Assembly (NCBI GenBank): GCA_934448295.1
Contig: CAKSEY010000013.1
Location: 38,785-102,784 of the forward strand
Length of the DNA stretch: 64,000 nucleotides
Origin: an uncultured Oscillospiraceae bacterium
GTDB lineage: Bacteria > Bacillota > Clostridia > Oscillospirales > Ruminococcaceae
Reading direction: 5' to 3'
Below the pieces are notes generated by a model that had not been told where the DNA came from, ran no database searches, and worked only from the letters and a program-made list of their open reading frames with translations. The position numbers and the translations under genes were made by a program. Shown in pieces: positions 18,870 to 28,537 of the stretch. The number at the start of each line of letters is the position of its first letter. Positions within the stretch are counted from its first letter, which is position 1.

Positions 18870-19425
18870 ATGAAAAGAATAAAACTTACTGCACTGCCAT
18901 GTATATGTGCCGATGTTTTTGACGGTACTGACATAATCCGTCCAGGAGGAGAAGCATTGAATTTTGCCGCCCATGCTTCGCTCTTTAAAGATATAGACGT
19001 TACGCTGATTGGCGTTGTCGGAAAAGACTAATATGCAGAAGCGATAATGGATTCAATATCAAGGCTTGATATTGATAAATGCTATATACGTGTTGATGAA
19101 AGGTATCAGACTGCCAATAATATGACATACCTTTATGATAAGCGGCTCTGAGGAACTCTTACCAAAGTTCAGAGAATTATCGTATAAGTATGATTGTTTG
19201 TTCAATATATCCCTTGCAGAACAAGGAAGTGTCACATACTTTAAAGGGAAGGAATTCAGAGTTCAGGCTGTAAAGGTCGATGCCGTAATTGATACGACCG
19301 GGTGCGGCGACAGCTACCACGCCGGATTCGTATGCTCGTATATGCTTGAAAATGATATTGAAAAGGCTATGAGGGTTGGTTCTGAGATAGCATCAGAAAC
19401 CCTGAAACATTACGGCGGCTTCTGA
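18870..19425 (+). pseudogene. PfkB-family sugar kinase, in-frame stop and deletion
   Basis: Starts MKRIKLTALPCICADVF with IRPGGEALNFAAHASLF (the PfkB N-terminal GG-x-x-x-N region), then LIGVVGKD and a stop at 19029. The same phase continues (YAEAIMDSISRLDIDKCYIR, NNMTYLYDK) before a shift and a central deletion near 19135. The C-terminal half then reads KVDAVIDTTGCGDSYHAGFV, the PfkB ATP/anion-hole signature with the catalytic Asp. It resembles the fructoselysine-6-kinase/ribokinase group; exact substrate unknown. Not functional. Confidence 0.8.
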
Positions 19426-19447
19426 TTATACCCTGATATAATAAACA

Positions 19448-19486
19448 GCACCGGAAGTGGTTTTCGTTCACTTCCGGTGCGTTATT
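19448..19486 (+). terminator. terminator after the sugar-kinase pseudogene
   Basis: Perfect 12-bp stem GCACCGGAAGTG / CACTTCCGGTGC with a 9-base loop, followed by GTTATTATT. Confidence 0.75.
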
Positions 19487-19494
19487 ATTGAAAG

Positions 19495-19542
19495 GGAACC
19501 TCTAAAAACCGGTTTTGCTCACATGAGTTTTTGGAGGTGACC
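19495..19542. repeat. short paired copy of the dispersed palindromic repeat
   Basis: GGAACCTCTAAAAACC, a short centre, and TTTTTGGAGGTGACC facing it (48 bp in all), with a further half-site CAGAGGTGACC at 19607-19617. It lies upstream of the promoter of dockerin giant 2, as the 161-bp copy does for giant 1. Confidence 0.75.
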
Positions 19543-19707
19543 ACAAGCTGAAGCTTTATTTGTCGGAGTATACAATGTGCATAACAGCGTTATCCTGGGT
19601 TAACTTCAGAGGTGACCTTTAGTATATCCTTGTTAAGACGAAGCGTCAAGTTTAATTGTCCCATATCAAAATCTATAACGCTTTTGTTCCAAGTTGGAAG
19701 AAAACTA

Positions 19708-19736
19708 TTGACAAAGTCTACGATTTGGTATATAAT
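19708..19736 (+). promoter_or_regulatory. consensus sigma-A promoter for dockerin giant 2
   Basis: TTGACA, exactly 17 bases, TATAAT, followed by a leader of about 100 bases before the start codon. It has the same perfect form as the giant 1 promoter. Confidence 0.8.
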
Positions 19737-19837
19737 GTACTCGTAATGCTACGAATGCATTTTATGGCAAGGCAGAAAAAGAGCAATTGGATGACAGCCT
19801 GTATGAAAATGGCAGGCGCAGATATGGAGGTAAAGAT

Positions 19838-22800
19838 TTGAAAACAGTACTTAAACGTGCGCTGTGCGGAATAACGGCGTTCGTTGTTGCAGCAGGCGCT
19901 ATGTCGTACTTCCCGGCGGATACTTTTCCGGGGATTGCGTGCGGAGTGACTGCATATGCAGAAAACGAAACATGGCGCAGCACTATCACGGCGGCTGACT
20001 TAACAACCATCGGCGGCAAAGGCACCGAAGACTCTCCCTATGAGATAACCACTGCAGAAGAGCTGCTTGCGGTCATGGAAGCTCGCCGCACGATTTATGC
20101 AAAACTAATGAAGAATATCGTCATAAATGATGGTCTGCTGAACAGGATAAATAATGAAACCGGCACCCCCAAGGACAATTCAGACAGCATCGTTTGCTGG
20201 ACGCCGATATCAGATGGTGGGTGCATCAACCTTGATGGCAATAATCTCACGATCAGCGGCCTTTACATCAATGAGACCGGGAAGGCAGGCTTGTGTGCTT
20301 CTTTGGGAGTAGGCAGCTTTAAAAACCTGACCATCACCGACAGCTTCGTTAAGGGCGGAGATAACGTCGGCGTGCTTGTAGGCGACAGCTCATATTCTAC
20401 CGGCAGCCTGTCTGCCGATAATGTAAAGATTGAAAATACTATCGTGCGTGGAAATAATTGCGTCGGTGGTTTGTTCGGCAGTTTAGAGACTACAACGGAT
20501 AAAACGGAATATACCATAACAAATTGTACTGTCGGGTCGGATGTGACCGTCACCAGCACTGGTGTGACCGTCACCGGCACGGGCAGCAAAGTCGGCGGTA
20601 TCGCAGGCGAATGCAGAGGCACTATAACAAATTGTACTGTCGGGTCGGATGTGACCGTCACCAGCACCGGCACCGACACCGACACCGATGCGGGCAACAA
20701 AGTCGGCGGTATCGCAGGCGAATTCGCAGGCAAATTTAGAGGAACTATCCTTAACAGTTCCAGCGCAGCGACTGTCACCGGAAAGAATTACGTCGGCGGC
20801 GTAGTCGGTTATGCAGGCGGCAACGCTGAAAAGATCTGGTATTGCCATAACGATGGTACTGTTAAGGGCGTAGAGAGCGTCGGCGGTGTTCTGGGATATG
20901 GAGATGGAATAAATGAATCCCCCATCTGCTATATCTACAACACAGGCAATGTTTCCGGCGATAACGATGTTGCGGGTCTTGTCGGGACCGCAAGAATCAG
21001 CCCCAAATATTCCTACAACATAGGAAACGTCGCATATAATGATGGCAGTATTGCTCCGCAGCTGATGAACTATTCTTCATATTTTGCCCCGAAGCGTTAC
21101 CTGTTCTATCCTGAGAATACTGTTCCGTACAGCGAAAGCGGCAAAAAGGGACAAACAACTACCAACGAATCGAATGAAACTGTAATCGCCTTTAAAATGG
21201 ATCAGGTGGCTTCCGGCGAACTTGCATGGAGGCTGAACCTGAAAAGTGATAAATCCAAAGAGAACGGTTATGCCAACATCTGGGTGCAGAACATTGGCAG
21301 TGATGGATGCCCCACTTTCGGCGACGCCAGGTATGTGGTTTATCCCTCTAAAGACGGCTATCACAACCACGAAAGCGCAGGTCAGATCGACTGCGACAAA
21401 TGCCGCGGAGTTGCGTGGGATCCTTATTATTACGTTCCCAAAAACTATGCTGACCCTTCCCGATATGAAATAACCAACTACCACGAGCTTCTCGGACTGG
21501 CAAAACTGTTCAACGAAAGTAATAGTAATTATATAAGAGCCGTCCTCATGAACGACATAGTTTTCAACGAAAATCTTCTGGACGAAAACGGAAACGTTCA
21601 GGGAGATGATCTTATAGTGTGGACGCCTATCGGTGATACGCCTATCGGCACGGAAAAAAATTATTTCAACGGCAATTTCAACGGCAACGGTCATACGATT
21701 TCCGGTCTGTACGTTAACGGCGGGGATTATGCGGGTCTGTTCGGAAAAGCGCAGGGCGCTCCTGTGATAAAAGGCGTTGGCATTGTTGACAGCTATTTCA
21801 AGGGGACATACGTTGGCGGAATCGCAGGCGCGTATTACGACCCCAACGGCGGAGCTTACGACTTTGTGGCAGGCTGTTTCACTTACAACGTCAAACTGGA
21901 GGGAACCCACAGCGATCAGCTCGTCGGCGACATCAGCGGTAATGGCAAAGGCAAGCTGAAAAACAACTACTGCCTTGCAAACGAAGTGCAAAACACGCAC
22001 GGTACCAGCTGCTCCGCAGATGATTTTGCAAGCGGCATGGTCGCTTACCAGATGAATAAGTATTTTACCGAAAACGGTAATGGCAACGTATGGGGGCAGG
22101 TGGTAACCAGCAACGAAAGCGAACCCGTCGATCCTCTCCCCACAGCATACAGGGAAATCGGCAATGGCGGCAGCAATAAAGTGATAAACTTTGCTGGAAA
22201 GTATCACAATCATCTGGGCTCGGAAACATGCCCGATATGCGGTACTGTTAATCTGCAGAATCCTGATGAGGTTAACGGCGTATATCAGATAGACACCCCC
22301 AGCAAACTGCTGTGGCTTGCCGACCATGTAAACAAGGTCAATGGTATTCAGAAAGCAGTCCTCACCGCCGATATCGACATGACCGGCATTGAATGGACGC
22401 CTATCGGAACTAAGGTTAGCCCATTTAAAGGGGAATTTGACGGCAGGGGTCACGTTATTAAGAACCTGACTGTAAACGACACCTCTCTGGAATGTGCCGG
22501 GCTTTTCGGCTATGTAAGTAGGTTCAGCAATCCGGCTGTAATAAAGAACCTCGGCGTTGTCGGAGATTTCACCGGCGGTGAATACGTCGGCGGTATCGCA
22601 GGTTACTCAGAAGAAAGCGAGATTTCCAACTGCTTCTTCATAGGAACGGTATCCGGAACAAAAACCAACGGAATAGCCAACGAAGACCCCGAAGACCCCA
22701 TCGGAAACAACGTCAAAAATTGCTATTTCCAGAGCGATTCTACAGACACAAACGCCAGAACCGAGAATCAGTTCAGGAGCGGCGAGGTTGCCGAACTGCT

Positions 22801-25800
22801 GAATGATGGCAGTACGCCGGAAGTCTGGGGTCAGACTATCGGAATCGACGCTTATCCCTGTGTGCTGAATTCCGACAACAAGGTCATCAGGGATTACACT
22901 AACCTCGGCTGGCATAACCATACCGGCGGTACAACTGAAGATGACTGCCCCAAGTGCGTCAAAAAGCCAAAGCAGGAAAAAGGCGTATATCAGATAAGCA
23001 CGATACAAGAGCTTTACTGGTTCTCAGCCTATGTAAATAACACTGACAACAGTATAAAAGCAGTACTTGCGAACGATATCACCGTAAACGAGGACATCAG
23101 CGCACAGGACGCCTTTATCTGGACTCCGGCGGGAACCGGCTCCAAGCCGTTCACAGGCACGTTTGACGGCAAGGGACATATCATCCGCGGTCTTGTGAAA
23201 GAAAACTCCACAGAGCCGGTCGGACTGTTCGGTGTGATCGGCAGCGGCGCAGAAGTATCCAACGTCGGCGTTGTAAACTGCAGATTCAGAAGCAAAGATG
23301 TTGCAGGCGAAATTGCAGGAAGCAATGAAGGAACCATAACCGATTCGTACATATATAACATCTCGCTCGGAAACAGCACTCCGATCGTGGCTTCCGGCAC
23401 TGGTGAAATAGACAACTGTTACGTCCTGAACGATACCGCTGACTTCGCCGAGTTCGCATACAAGCTCAACGGAAGTTCGCAGACGTGGGGGTTCAAAATA
23501 CGCATTGACGAACTCCCGACTGCGATTAGCGAGGCGAACCGTGTTTACCTCGGCAAGACCTCCTACCACAACCATGCTGAAAATACTCTGTACTGCGATG
23601 ACTGCTGCGATTTCGTACTCACAAAGCCGACTGAGGAAAACGGCTGGTACCTGATAAGCGAGCCAGTCGAGCTGGCATGGTTTGCAAGGCTGATAAACGG
23701 CGGCATAGACGCCGAGGATCATACCAAAGCCAAAGCGAAACTTACCGCAGATCTTAATTTCTCCAAATATACAGGTTACAACTGGACTCCCATCGGCACA
23801 GCGGATAAACCGTTCAGCGGAACATTCGACGGCAGCTCTCACACGATATCCGGGCTGAAATCGTCCGGCGCTGATCATGCCGGACTGTTCGGATATGCAG
23901 ATGGAGCAGAAATAAGCAAGCTTATCGTGAGCGGCTGTGAGTTCAGCGGTAAGGAATCCGCCGCAGCAATGTGCGGCAGCGTCGGCACAAACGGCGTTAC
24001 ATTCAATTTCTGCGGCAGCTATGGCAACAAGCTGACGGGACCTTCCAACGCAGGCTTCGCAGGCGCTTCAGCCGGAGAGGTGACTCTGTACCGCTGCTAT
24101 ACCGCTGACAGCGATAAGTTCTCCGATGGTAACAACAGAGTTTCCGTTTCTTATGCAGTTAGCGGCAATGCTGCCGATAACGCAATGACAGAGGCGCAGT
24201 TCAAAAGCGGCGAGCTTACCTATGCGCTAAACAACGGTCTGGATAAAGCGGTGTGGTTCCAGACCATCAATACGCAGGATTACCCGCAGTTCAGCGGTGA
24301 AACGGTCTACAAGACTTCCCCCTGCGTAAGCTACACCAATGACAGCGCCAAAACCAAGAAGCCGCATGACATCGGTGATGACGATAAATGCAAGGCGTGT
24401 GGAGAACGCGGCGTTCCAAAATTGAACAGCAATGGTCAGTATGAACTGTCCACTGAACTGCATATGCTGTGGTTTGCGAAGAACGTCAGCAGCGGGGAAG
24501 ACAGCGCGGTTCTGATGAATGATATCGACATGACAGGGACAGAATGGACTCCCATAGGCACAGCGGATAAGCCGTTCAGCGGAACGTTCGACGGCAGAGG
24601 TTATACGATATCCAGGCTGAATTATTCCGGCGAGTATGCCGGACTGTTCGGTCATGTGAACAACGGCACGATAAGCAACATCAAGCTGGCTGATTCGTCC
24701 TTCGAAAACGGTACTGTAAGCGGAGGCATCTGCGCAGTCAACAACGGCGGAACGATCGAAAACTGCGCCGTTGATAACGTCGCTGTAAGCGGCGGAACCG
24801 CAGGCGGTATCTGCGGTCAGAACTCCGGAACGATCACGGACTGCTTCTTTTCCGGCGAGGTGTCTTCTGACGGAAAATCCGGCGGTATCTGCGGTTCCAA
24901 CAGCGGCACTATAAGGAGCGCTGTTTCCCTGTATGCAGGCGCAGCCGTCGGCGAAAACACAAACGGCAGTATCACAAATTGCTTTTACAACAGCGATATT
25001 GCAGGAAAACCGAAATTCGGCAGCGGCCTTGATACCACAGGTCTGACGAATCCAAGCATTTTAGAAAAACTTGGAAGCAAATGGAGCAAGGCGGCTAACA
25101 CTGCGACCGTTCTTTTCTATCCGGAGCTTACCGTTTTCAAAACGGACAAATACAATGTCGGGGTAAAGTACAGACTGACGCTTGAAAACACCGACAAGGC
25201 GCCGGTTTATAATGATACGCTGCACTTCGCGTTTGATGTGCAGTCCGCTCCGGAAACCGGCGAGAACTGGAACAGCGTACTCGCAAACCTCGCATACGAC
25301 GGCGTAAAGCTGGAGGATTTTGAGCTGAGCCTTGAAGGGAAAAAAATCGGGATCGGCGCTGCGCCTATCCTCGGAAACAAACTCAAACTCATGCTGGACG
25401 GCGAGGATGTCGGCGTACTCTATATGGATAAGACGTTAAAGGTCAAGATCGAGATAACCTATCCGCTGAATGCAAGGAAGCATGCCATCTCTGTTAAGTA
25501 CGTCGGAAGCGGTTTTGACTACCTCACTGGAAAGTCGGCAGAATGTGATTTTACTATCTCAAAGGCGATACCCGTTATTGAAGAGCCGACGGCTTCTGTT
25601 GAGTACGGCAAGTCCCTTAAGGATGCCGACCTCACCGAAGGCTGGGAATGGGCGGACAGCAGCGCCGTTCCGGACTCTGAAAGCAGGAAGTTCCAGGCGG
25701 TCATGACCCTTGACGATGAAAACTACGATCTTTCCGGCTTAAAGGGACTTAGTGGCAATAAACTCACGCGGGAAGTCGAGGTTTCGTTTGAAAAGGCGGT

Positions 25801-27481
25801 TCCCGTTGTGACAGTCACCACTGATCCGTTCTCCGCAGTACCGGGCACAAAGATAACCGTAAGCGTTTCCGCAGCTAACCCCAACAATGCAAAGTTCAGC
25901 GATGTTCCCGCTGCGGAACTGTTCTACATGGTGGGCGGCACCAAAACCGCCATCACCGGCGGCAGCTTCGTTATCCCGGACGGTCTGGAAGAAGAAACCG
26001 TTATCACCGTTACCGCAAAAACAGCGGAAAACGAGTTTTACAAGGCAGGCGAGGGTTCCGCCGAGGTCATAGTATCCGCCCACAAATGGTCAAGGGAATG
26101 GAAATCAGACAAGGACGGACACTGGCGTGAATGCACAGACTGCGGCATTGCAGGCGAAAAGTCTGCGCACGTTTCCGGCGGCGCAGCTACCGAAACAACG
26201 GCAGAGATATGCACGGTATGCGGTTATGTGATAGCGCCTGCGCTCAAGGTGGTTGAGGCTCCGGTCATTACACCGGACGGCGGAAGCTTTACCGGTTCGC
26301 TGACTATCACGATCACCTGCTCCACCGATGGCGCAGAGATCCATTACACCACGGACGGCACCGATCCTACGGCGGACAGCAGCAGATACACCGCTCCTTT
26401 TACCATCACAAATGACGCAACCGTAAAGGCGATAGCAGTCAAGGAGGGCTGCAACAACAGCGAGATCGCTTCCGCAGTATTCACCAGAGAGATCTCTACG
26501 CTTGACGCACCTGTGATCACTCCAAACGGAGGTCGGTTCAGCGGGAGCTGCGAGGTGAGCATTACAGCGCAGGAGGGTGCGTCTATCTTCTACACCATGG
26601 ACGGCACGGAACCCACCGCTTCCTCAACAAAATACACCGGAAAGTTCACGATAACAGCGACAACAACGATAAAGGCGATCGCCTTTGTCGGCGAAGCCAG
26701 AAGCTCCGTTACAACGGCGACATTCACGCGTAAGACTCAGTCCGGCGGTTCAAGCGGTTCAGGCGGCTCAGGCGGCTCTTACAGACCGACAAGACCGGAT
26801 ACAGAACCCCGAACTTCTATCGATGGTAAATCGATGAGCTGGGCGGAAATATCTGTCGAACTTGCTAAGCGTCAGGACGGCAGTACGGTAAAAATTATGC
26901 TCAACGGCGCATATGAAGTTCCGGCTGACGTTATCAGAGTTATCGCAGGAAAGAAGCTCCATGTCGAGTTCGTTGCGGACAGCTCAAAGAGCTGGCTGAC
27001 AGACGGCTCTGAGATAACCGCAGTTACCGCGGCAGACTTCTCAGCTCTCCCTGGCAGCGCCGACAGAAGCGCCCTGCGCGGCGTATCTGGCGCTGACCTC
27101 AAGGTATCAGGCACAAAAATCCCGGCAGATCTGAAGCTCAGCTTCCGTAAGGAGTTCGCAGGTCAGTTTGCGAACGTATACAAGCTGGCTGACGGGAAGC
27201 TGATATTCCATGGCTGCGCAAAGCTCGGCGAGGACGGCACTGTGACTATTCCGAGTGCTGACTCCGCAGGAGAGTATGTTGTCATGGTGTGCGAATTCAG
27301 CGACATCCCCGGCGACATAACCAACGACGGCGTGCTGAACGCCCTTGACGCCGCAGCTGTGCTGAAAAGCGTCGTCGGATTATCCCAAGGGGCAAATCCT
27401 CTTATGGGCGACTTCAACAATGACGGTACTGTAAACGCTATTGACGCATCAGATATTCTCAAGTGGATCATAAGATTCTGA
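19838..27481 (+). CDS. giant secreted dockerin protein with GLUG-like and CxxC units (giant 2)
   Basis: A 2547-residue exported protein, paralogue of giant 1. Signal peptide about 1-41; GLUG-type beta repeats to about 1750; five units that open with HNH or PHD plus a CxxC (for example YHNHLGSETCPIC, KCKAC) followed by an ELxWFA...WTPIGT...FDGxGHxI...AGLFG core; MBG-like stretches; an HKW...HWRECTDC...CTVCGYVI unit; two chitobiase C-terminal-type repeats (about 2138-2300, each with IxYTxDGTxPTA); the domain shared with giant 1 (about 2331-2484); and a type I dockerin (about 2490-2547; DITNDGVLNALD, DFNNDGTVNAID). Start is TTG at 19838, 7 bases after GGAGG and directly ahead of the signal peptide; longer in-frame starts lack a ribosome site. 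No catalytic motif found, so probably an adhesin or structural cellulosome component. Confidence 0.85.
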   Translation: MKTVLKRALCGITAFVVAAGAMSYFPADTFPGIACGVTAYAENETWRSTITAADLTTIGGKGTEDSPYEITTAEELLAVMEARRTIYAKLMKNIVINDGLLNRINNETGTPKDNSDSIVCWTPISDGGCINLDGNNLTISGLYINETGKAGLCASLGVGSFKNLTITDSFVKGGDNVGVLVGDSSYSTGSLSADNVKIENTIVRGNNCVGGLFGSLETTTDKTEYTITNCTVGSDVTVTSTGVTVTGTGSKVGGIAGECRGTITNCTVGSDVTVTSTGTDTDTDAGNKVGGIAGEFAGKFRGTILNSSSAATVTGKNYVGGVVGYAGGNAEKIWYCHNDGTVKGVESVGGVLGYGDGINESPICYIYNTGNVSGDNDVAGLVGTARISPKYSYNIGNVAYNDGSIAPQLMNYSSYFAPKRYLFYPENTVPYSESGKKGQTTTNESNETVIAFKMDQVASGELAWRLNLKSDKSKENGYANIWVQNIGSDGCPTFGDARYVVYPSKDGYHNHESAGQIDCDKCRGVAWDPYYYVPKNYADPSRYEITNYHELLGLAKLFNESNSNYIRAVLMNDIVFNENLLDENGNVQGDDLIVWTPIGDTPIGTEKNYFNGNFNGNGHTISGLYVNGGDYAGLFGKAQGAPVIKGVGIVDSYFKGTYVGGIAGAYYDPNGGAYDFVAGCFTYNVKLEGTHSDQLVGDISGNGKGKLKNNYCLANEVQNTHGTSCSADDFASGMVAYQMNKYFTENGNGNVWGQVVTSNESEPVDPLPTAYREIGNGGSNKVINFAGKYHNHLGSETCPICGTVNLQNPDEVNGVYQIDTPSKLLWLADHVNKVNGIQKAVLTADIDMTGIEWTPIGTKVSPFKGEFDGRGHVIKNLTVNDTSLECAGLFGYVSRFSNPAVIKNLGVVGDFTGGEYVGGIAGYSEESEISNCFFIGTVSGTKTNGIANEDPEDPIGNNVKNCYFQSDSTDTNARTENQFRSGEVAELLNDGSTPEVWGQTIGIDAYPCVLNSDNKVIRDYTNLGWHNHTGGTTEDDCPKCVKKPKQEKGVYQISTIQELYWFSAYVNNTDNSIKAVLANDITVNEDISAQDAFIWTPAGTGSKPFTGTFDGKGHIIRGLVKENSTEPVGLFGVIGSGAEVSNVGVVNCRFRSKDVAGEIAGSNEGTITDSYIYNISLGNSTPIVASGTGEIDNCYVLNDTADFAEFAYKLNGSSQTWGFKIRIDELPTAISEANRVYLGKTSYHNHAENTLYCDDCCDFVLTKPTEENGWYLISEPVELAWFARLINGGIDAEDHTKAKAKLTADLNFSKYTGYNWTPIGTADKPFSGTFDGSSHTISGLKSSGADHAGLFGYADGAEISKLIVSGCEFSGKESAAAMCGSVGTNGVTFNFCGSYGNKLTGPSNAGFAGASAGEVTLYRCYTADSDKFSDGNNRVSVSYAVSGNAADNAMTEAQFKSGELTYALNNGLDKAVWFQTINTQDYPQFSGETVYKTSPCVSYTNDSAKTKKPHDIGDDDKCKACGERGVPKLNSNGQYELSTELHMLWFAKNVSSGEDSAVLMNDIDMTGTEWTPIGTADKPFSGTFDGRGYTISRLNYSGEYAGLFGHVNNGTISNIKLADSSFENGTVSGGICAVNNGGTIENCAVDNVAVSGGTAGGICGQNSGTITDCFFSGEVSSDGKSGGICGSNSGTIRSAVSLYAGAAVGENTNGSITNCFYNSDIAGKPKFGSGLDTTGLTNPSILEKLGSKWSKAANTATVLFYPELTVFKTDKYNVGVKYRLTLENTDKAPVYNDTLHFAFDVQSAPETGENWNSVLANLAYDGVKLEDFELSLEGKKIGIGAAPILGNKLKLMLDGEDVGVLYMDKTLKVKIEITYPLNARKHAISVKYVGSGFDYLTGKSAECDFTISKAIPVIEEPTASVEYGKSLKDADLTEGWEWADSSAVPDSESRKFQAVMTLDDENYDLSGLKGLSGNKLTREVEVSFEKAVPVVTVTTDPFSAVPGTKITVSVSAANPNNAKFSDVPAAELFYMVGGTKTAITGGSFVIPDGLEEETVITVTAKTAENEFYKAGEGSAEVIVSAHKWSREWKSDKDGHWRECTDCGIAGEKSAHVSGGAATETTAEICTVCGYVIAPALKVVEAPVITPDGGSFTGSLTITITCSTDGAEIHYTTDGTDPTADSSRYTAPFTITNDATVKAIAVKEGCNNSEIASAVFTREISTLDAPVITPNGGRFSGSCEVSITAQEGASIFYTMDGTEPTASSTKYTGKFTITATTTIKAIAFVGEARSSVTTATFTRKTQSGGSSGSGGSGGSYRPTRPDTEPRTSIDGKSMSWAEISVELAKRQDGSTVKIMLNGAYEVPADVIRVIAGKKLHVEFVADSSKSWLTDGSEITAVTAADFSALPGSADRSALRGVSGADLKVSGTKIPADLKLSFRKEFAGQFANVYKLADGKLIFHGCAKLGEDGTVTIPSADSAGEYVVMVCEFSDIPGDITNDGVLNALDAAAVLKSVVGLSQGANPLMGDFNNDGTVNAIDASDILKWIIRF

Positions 27482-27496
27482 TACGGAAATTCAACG

Positions 27497-27532
27497 GCCG
27501 GAATGTATTTTATGATATGTTCCGGCTGTTTT
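27497..27532 (+). terminator. terminator after dockerin giant 2
   Basis: Stem GCCGGAA / TTCCGGC with a 16-base loop, followed by TGTTTTTATT, 15 bases after the stop. Confidence 0.7.
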
Positions 27533-27538
27533 TATTGC

Positions 27539-27571
27539 GGTCACCTTTAAAAACCGATTTGAAAGGTGACC
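27539..27571. repeat. short paired copy of the dispersed palindromic repeat
   Basis: GGTCACCTTTAAAAACCG facing GAAAGGTGACC (33 bp). Its right edge touches the -35 box of the next promoter. Confidence 0.7.
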
Positions 27572-27600
27572 TTGCAATATTTCCGGATAAGTGGTATAAT
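27572..27600 (+). promoter_or_regulatory. predicted sigma-A promoter for the LytTR regulator
   Basis: TTGCAA, 17 bases, TATAAT, immediately after the palindromic repeat. Leader of about 85 bases. Confidence 0.6.
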
Positions 27601-27689
27601 AAATCATAGGTAATATGTCCCCGCACATACACTGTCCGTCAGGTGAACTTTCATATCATTAAAACTTCACACAATAAAGGAGCCAGCGA

Positions 27690-28481
27690 ATGAACACCGA
27701 AAAAACCATCTCATTCATATCCGACCGTAAGCATTACGACATACCCGAAAGCAGTATATTGTATATTTCTATGAAGAAGCAGGACGCATTTATCCACATT
27801 TCGGACGGAAGCGTGCTTAAGACGCGCATGACATTTGCCGAGCTTCAGGATACGCTCAGCGCAAATTTTATAAGAATAACCCGCGGGTGTCTTGTTTCCG
27901 CAATGGCTATCCACAGCGTAGGCAAGCTCATTACCCTGTCAAACGGCGAATCGCTGGAATATGCCACGCAGCACCGCAGGGAGATAATGGAGAAATTCCA
28001 CACGAAACAGCATTCGATAATAGAGTCGCTTGCCGACAACGACAATCCCACTGATAACGAGGAATACCATCAGCATTACAAATGCTTTGACAACATTCCC
28101 GTTGCGTTCACCGACATCGAGATGATATTCAACAAGGAAAGCCAGGCGGTGGACTGGATATTCCGCTATGGAAACGAAGCTCTTGCAAAGCTTGAAGAAT
28201 GTCCGCTGGACGCGCTTATCGGCAACACGTTCGGAAGCATTTTCCCCAACATGGATTCAAAATGGCTGCGCAGCTACGAGCATTCCGTGCTGTATGGCGA
28301 GACCCTGGAAATAGTCGATTACAGCCCGGAAATAGACAAGTATCTGCATATAGTATGTTTCCCGACCTTCAAGGGACACTGCGGCTGCCTTCTGTTCGAT
28401 ATATCTGAAACGCGCTTTTCGGTCGAGAAGACAGTCGGAGAAAAGGCGATATTGATGTATCTGAAAAAGCTGATGGAATGA
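27690..28481 (+). CDS. LytTR DNA-binding regulator with C-terminal PAS-like domain
   Basis: 263 residues. Residues about 5-105 form a LytTR DNA-binding domain (SILYISMKKQDAFIHISDG, FIRITRGCLVSAMAI, ITLSNGESLEY). Residues about 120-260 look like a PAS sensor (IPVAFTDIEMIFN, WIFRYGNEALAKLEECPLDA, IGNTFGSIFPN, GHCGCLLFDIS). There is no receiver domain and no membrane segment, so it would sense a cytoplasmic ligand or redox signal directly. AAAGGAG precedes the ATG by 8 bases. It has its own promoter and follows giant 2; control of the dockerin genes is possible but only inferred from position. Confidence 0.8.
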   Translation: MNTEKTISFISDRKHYDIPESSILYISMKKQDAFIHISDGSVLKTRMTFAELQDTLSANFIRITRGCLVSAMAIHSVGKLITLSNGESLEYATQHRREIMEKFHTKQHSIIESLADNDNPTDNEEYHQHYKCFDNIPVAFTDIEMIFNKESQAVDWIFRYGNEALAKLEECPLDALIGNTFGSIFPNMDSKWLRSYEHSVLYGETLEIVDYSPEIDKYLHIVCFPTFKGHCGCLLFDISETRFSVEKTVGEKAILMYLKKLME

Positions 28482-28520
28482 AATAGCAACAGGTAAACTA
28501 TAGAAATCTGCTCGTGTCCC

Positions 28521-28537
28521 GGTTTTTAGAGGTTACC
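28521..28537. repeat. single arm of the dispersed palindromic repeat
   Basis: GGTTTTTAGAGGTTACC, 40 bases after the LytTR gene. Confidence 0.75.

Noticed and set aside
20517..20750. Direct repeat of TGTACTGTCGGGTCGGATGT in giant 2 as a possible mobile element
   Set aside because: It is an in-frame duplication of a protein repeat (NCTVGSDVTVTSTG) and has no element ends.
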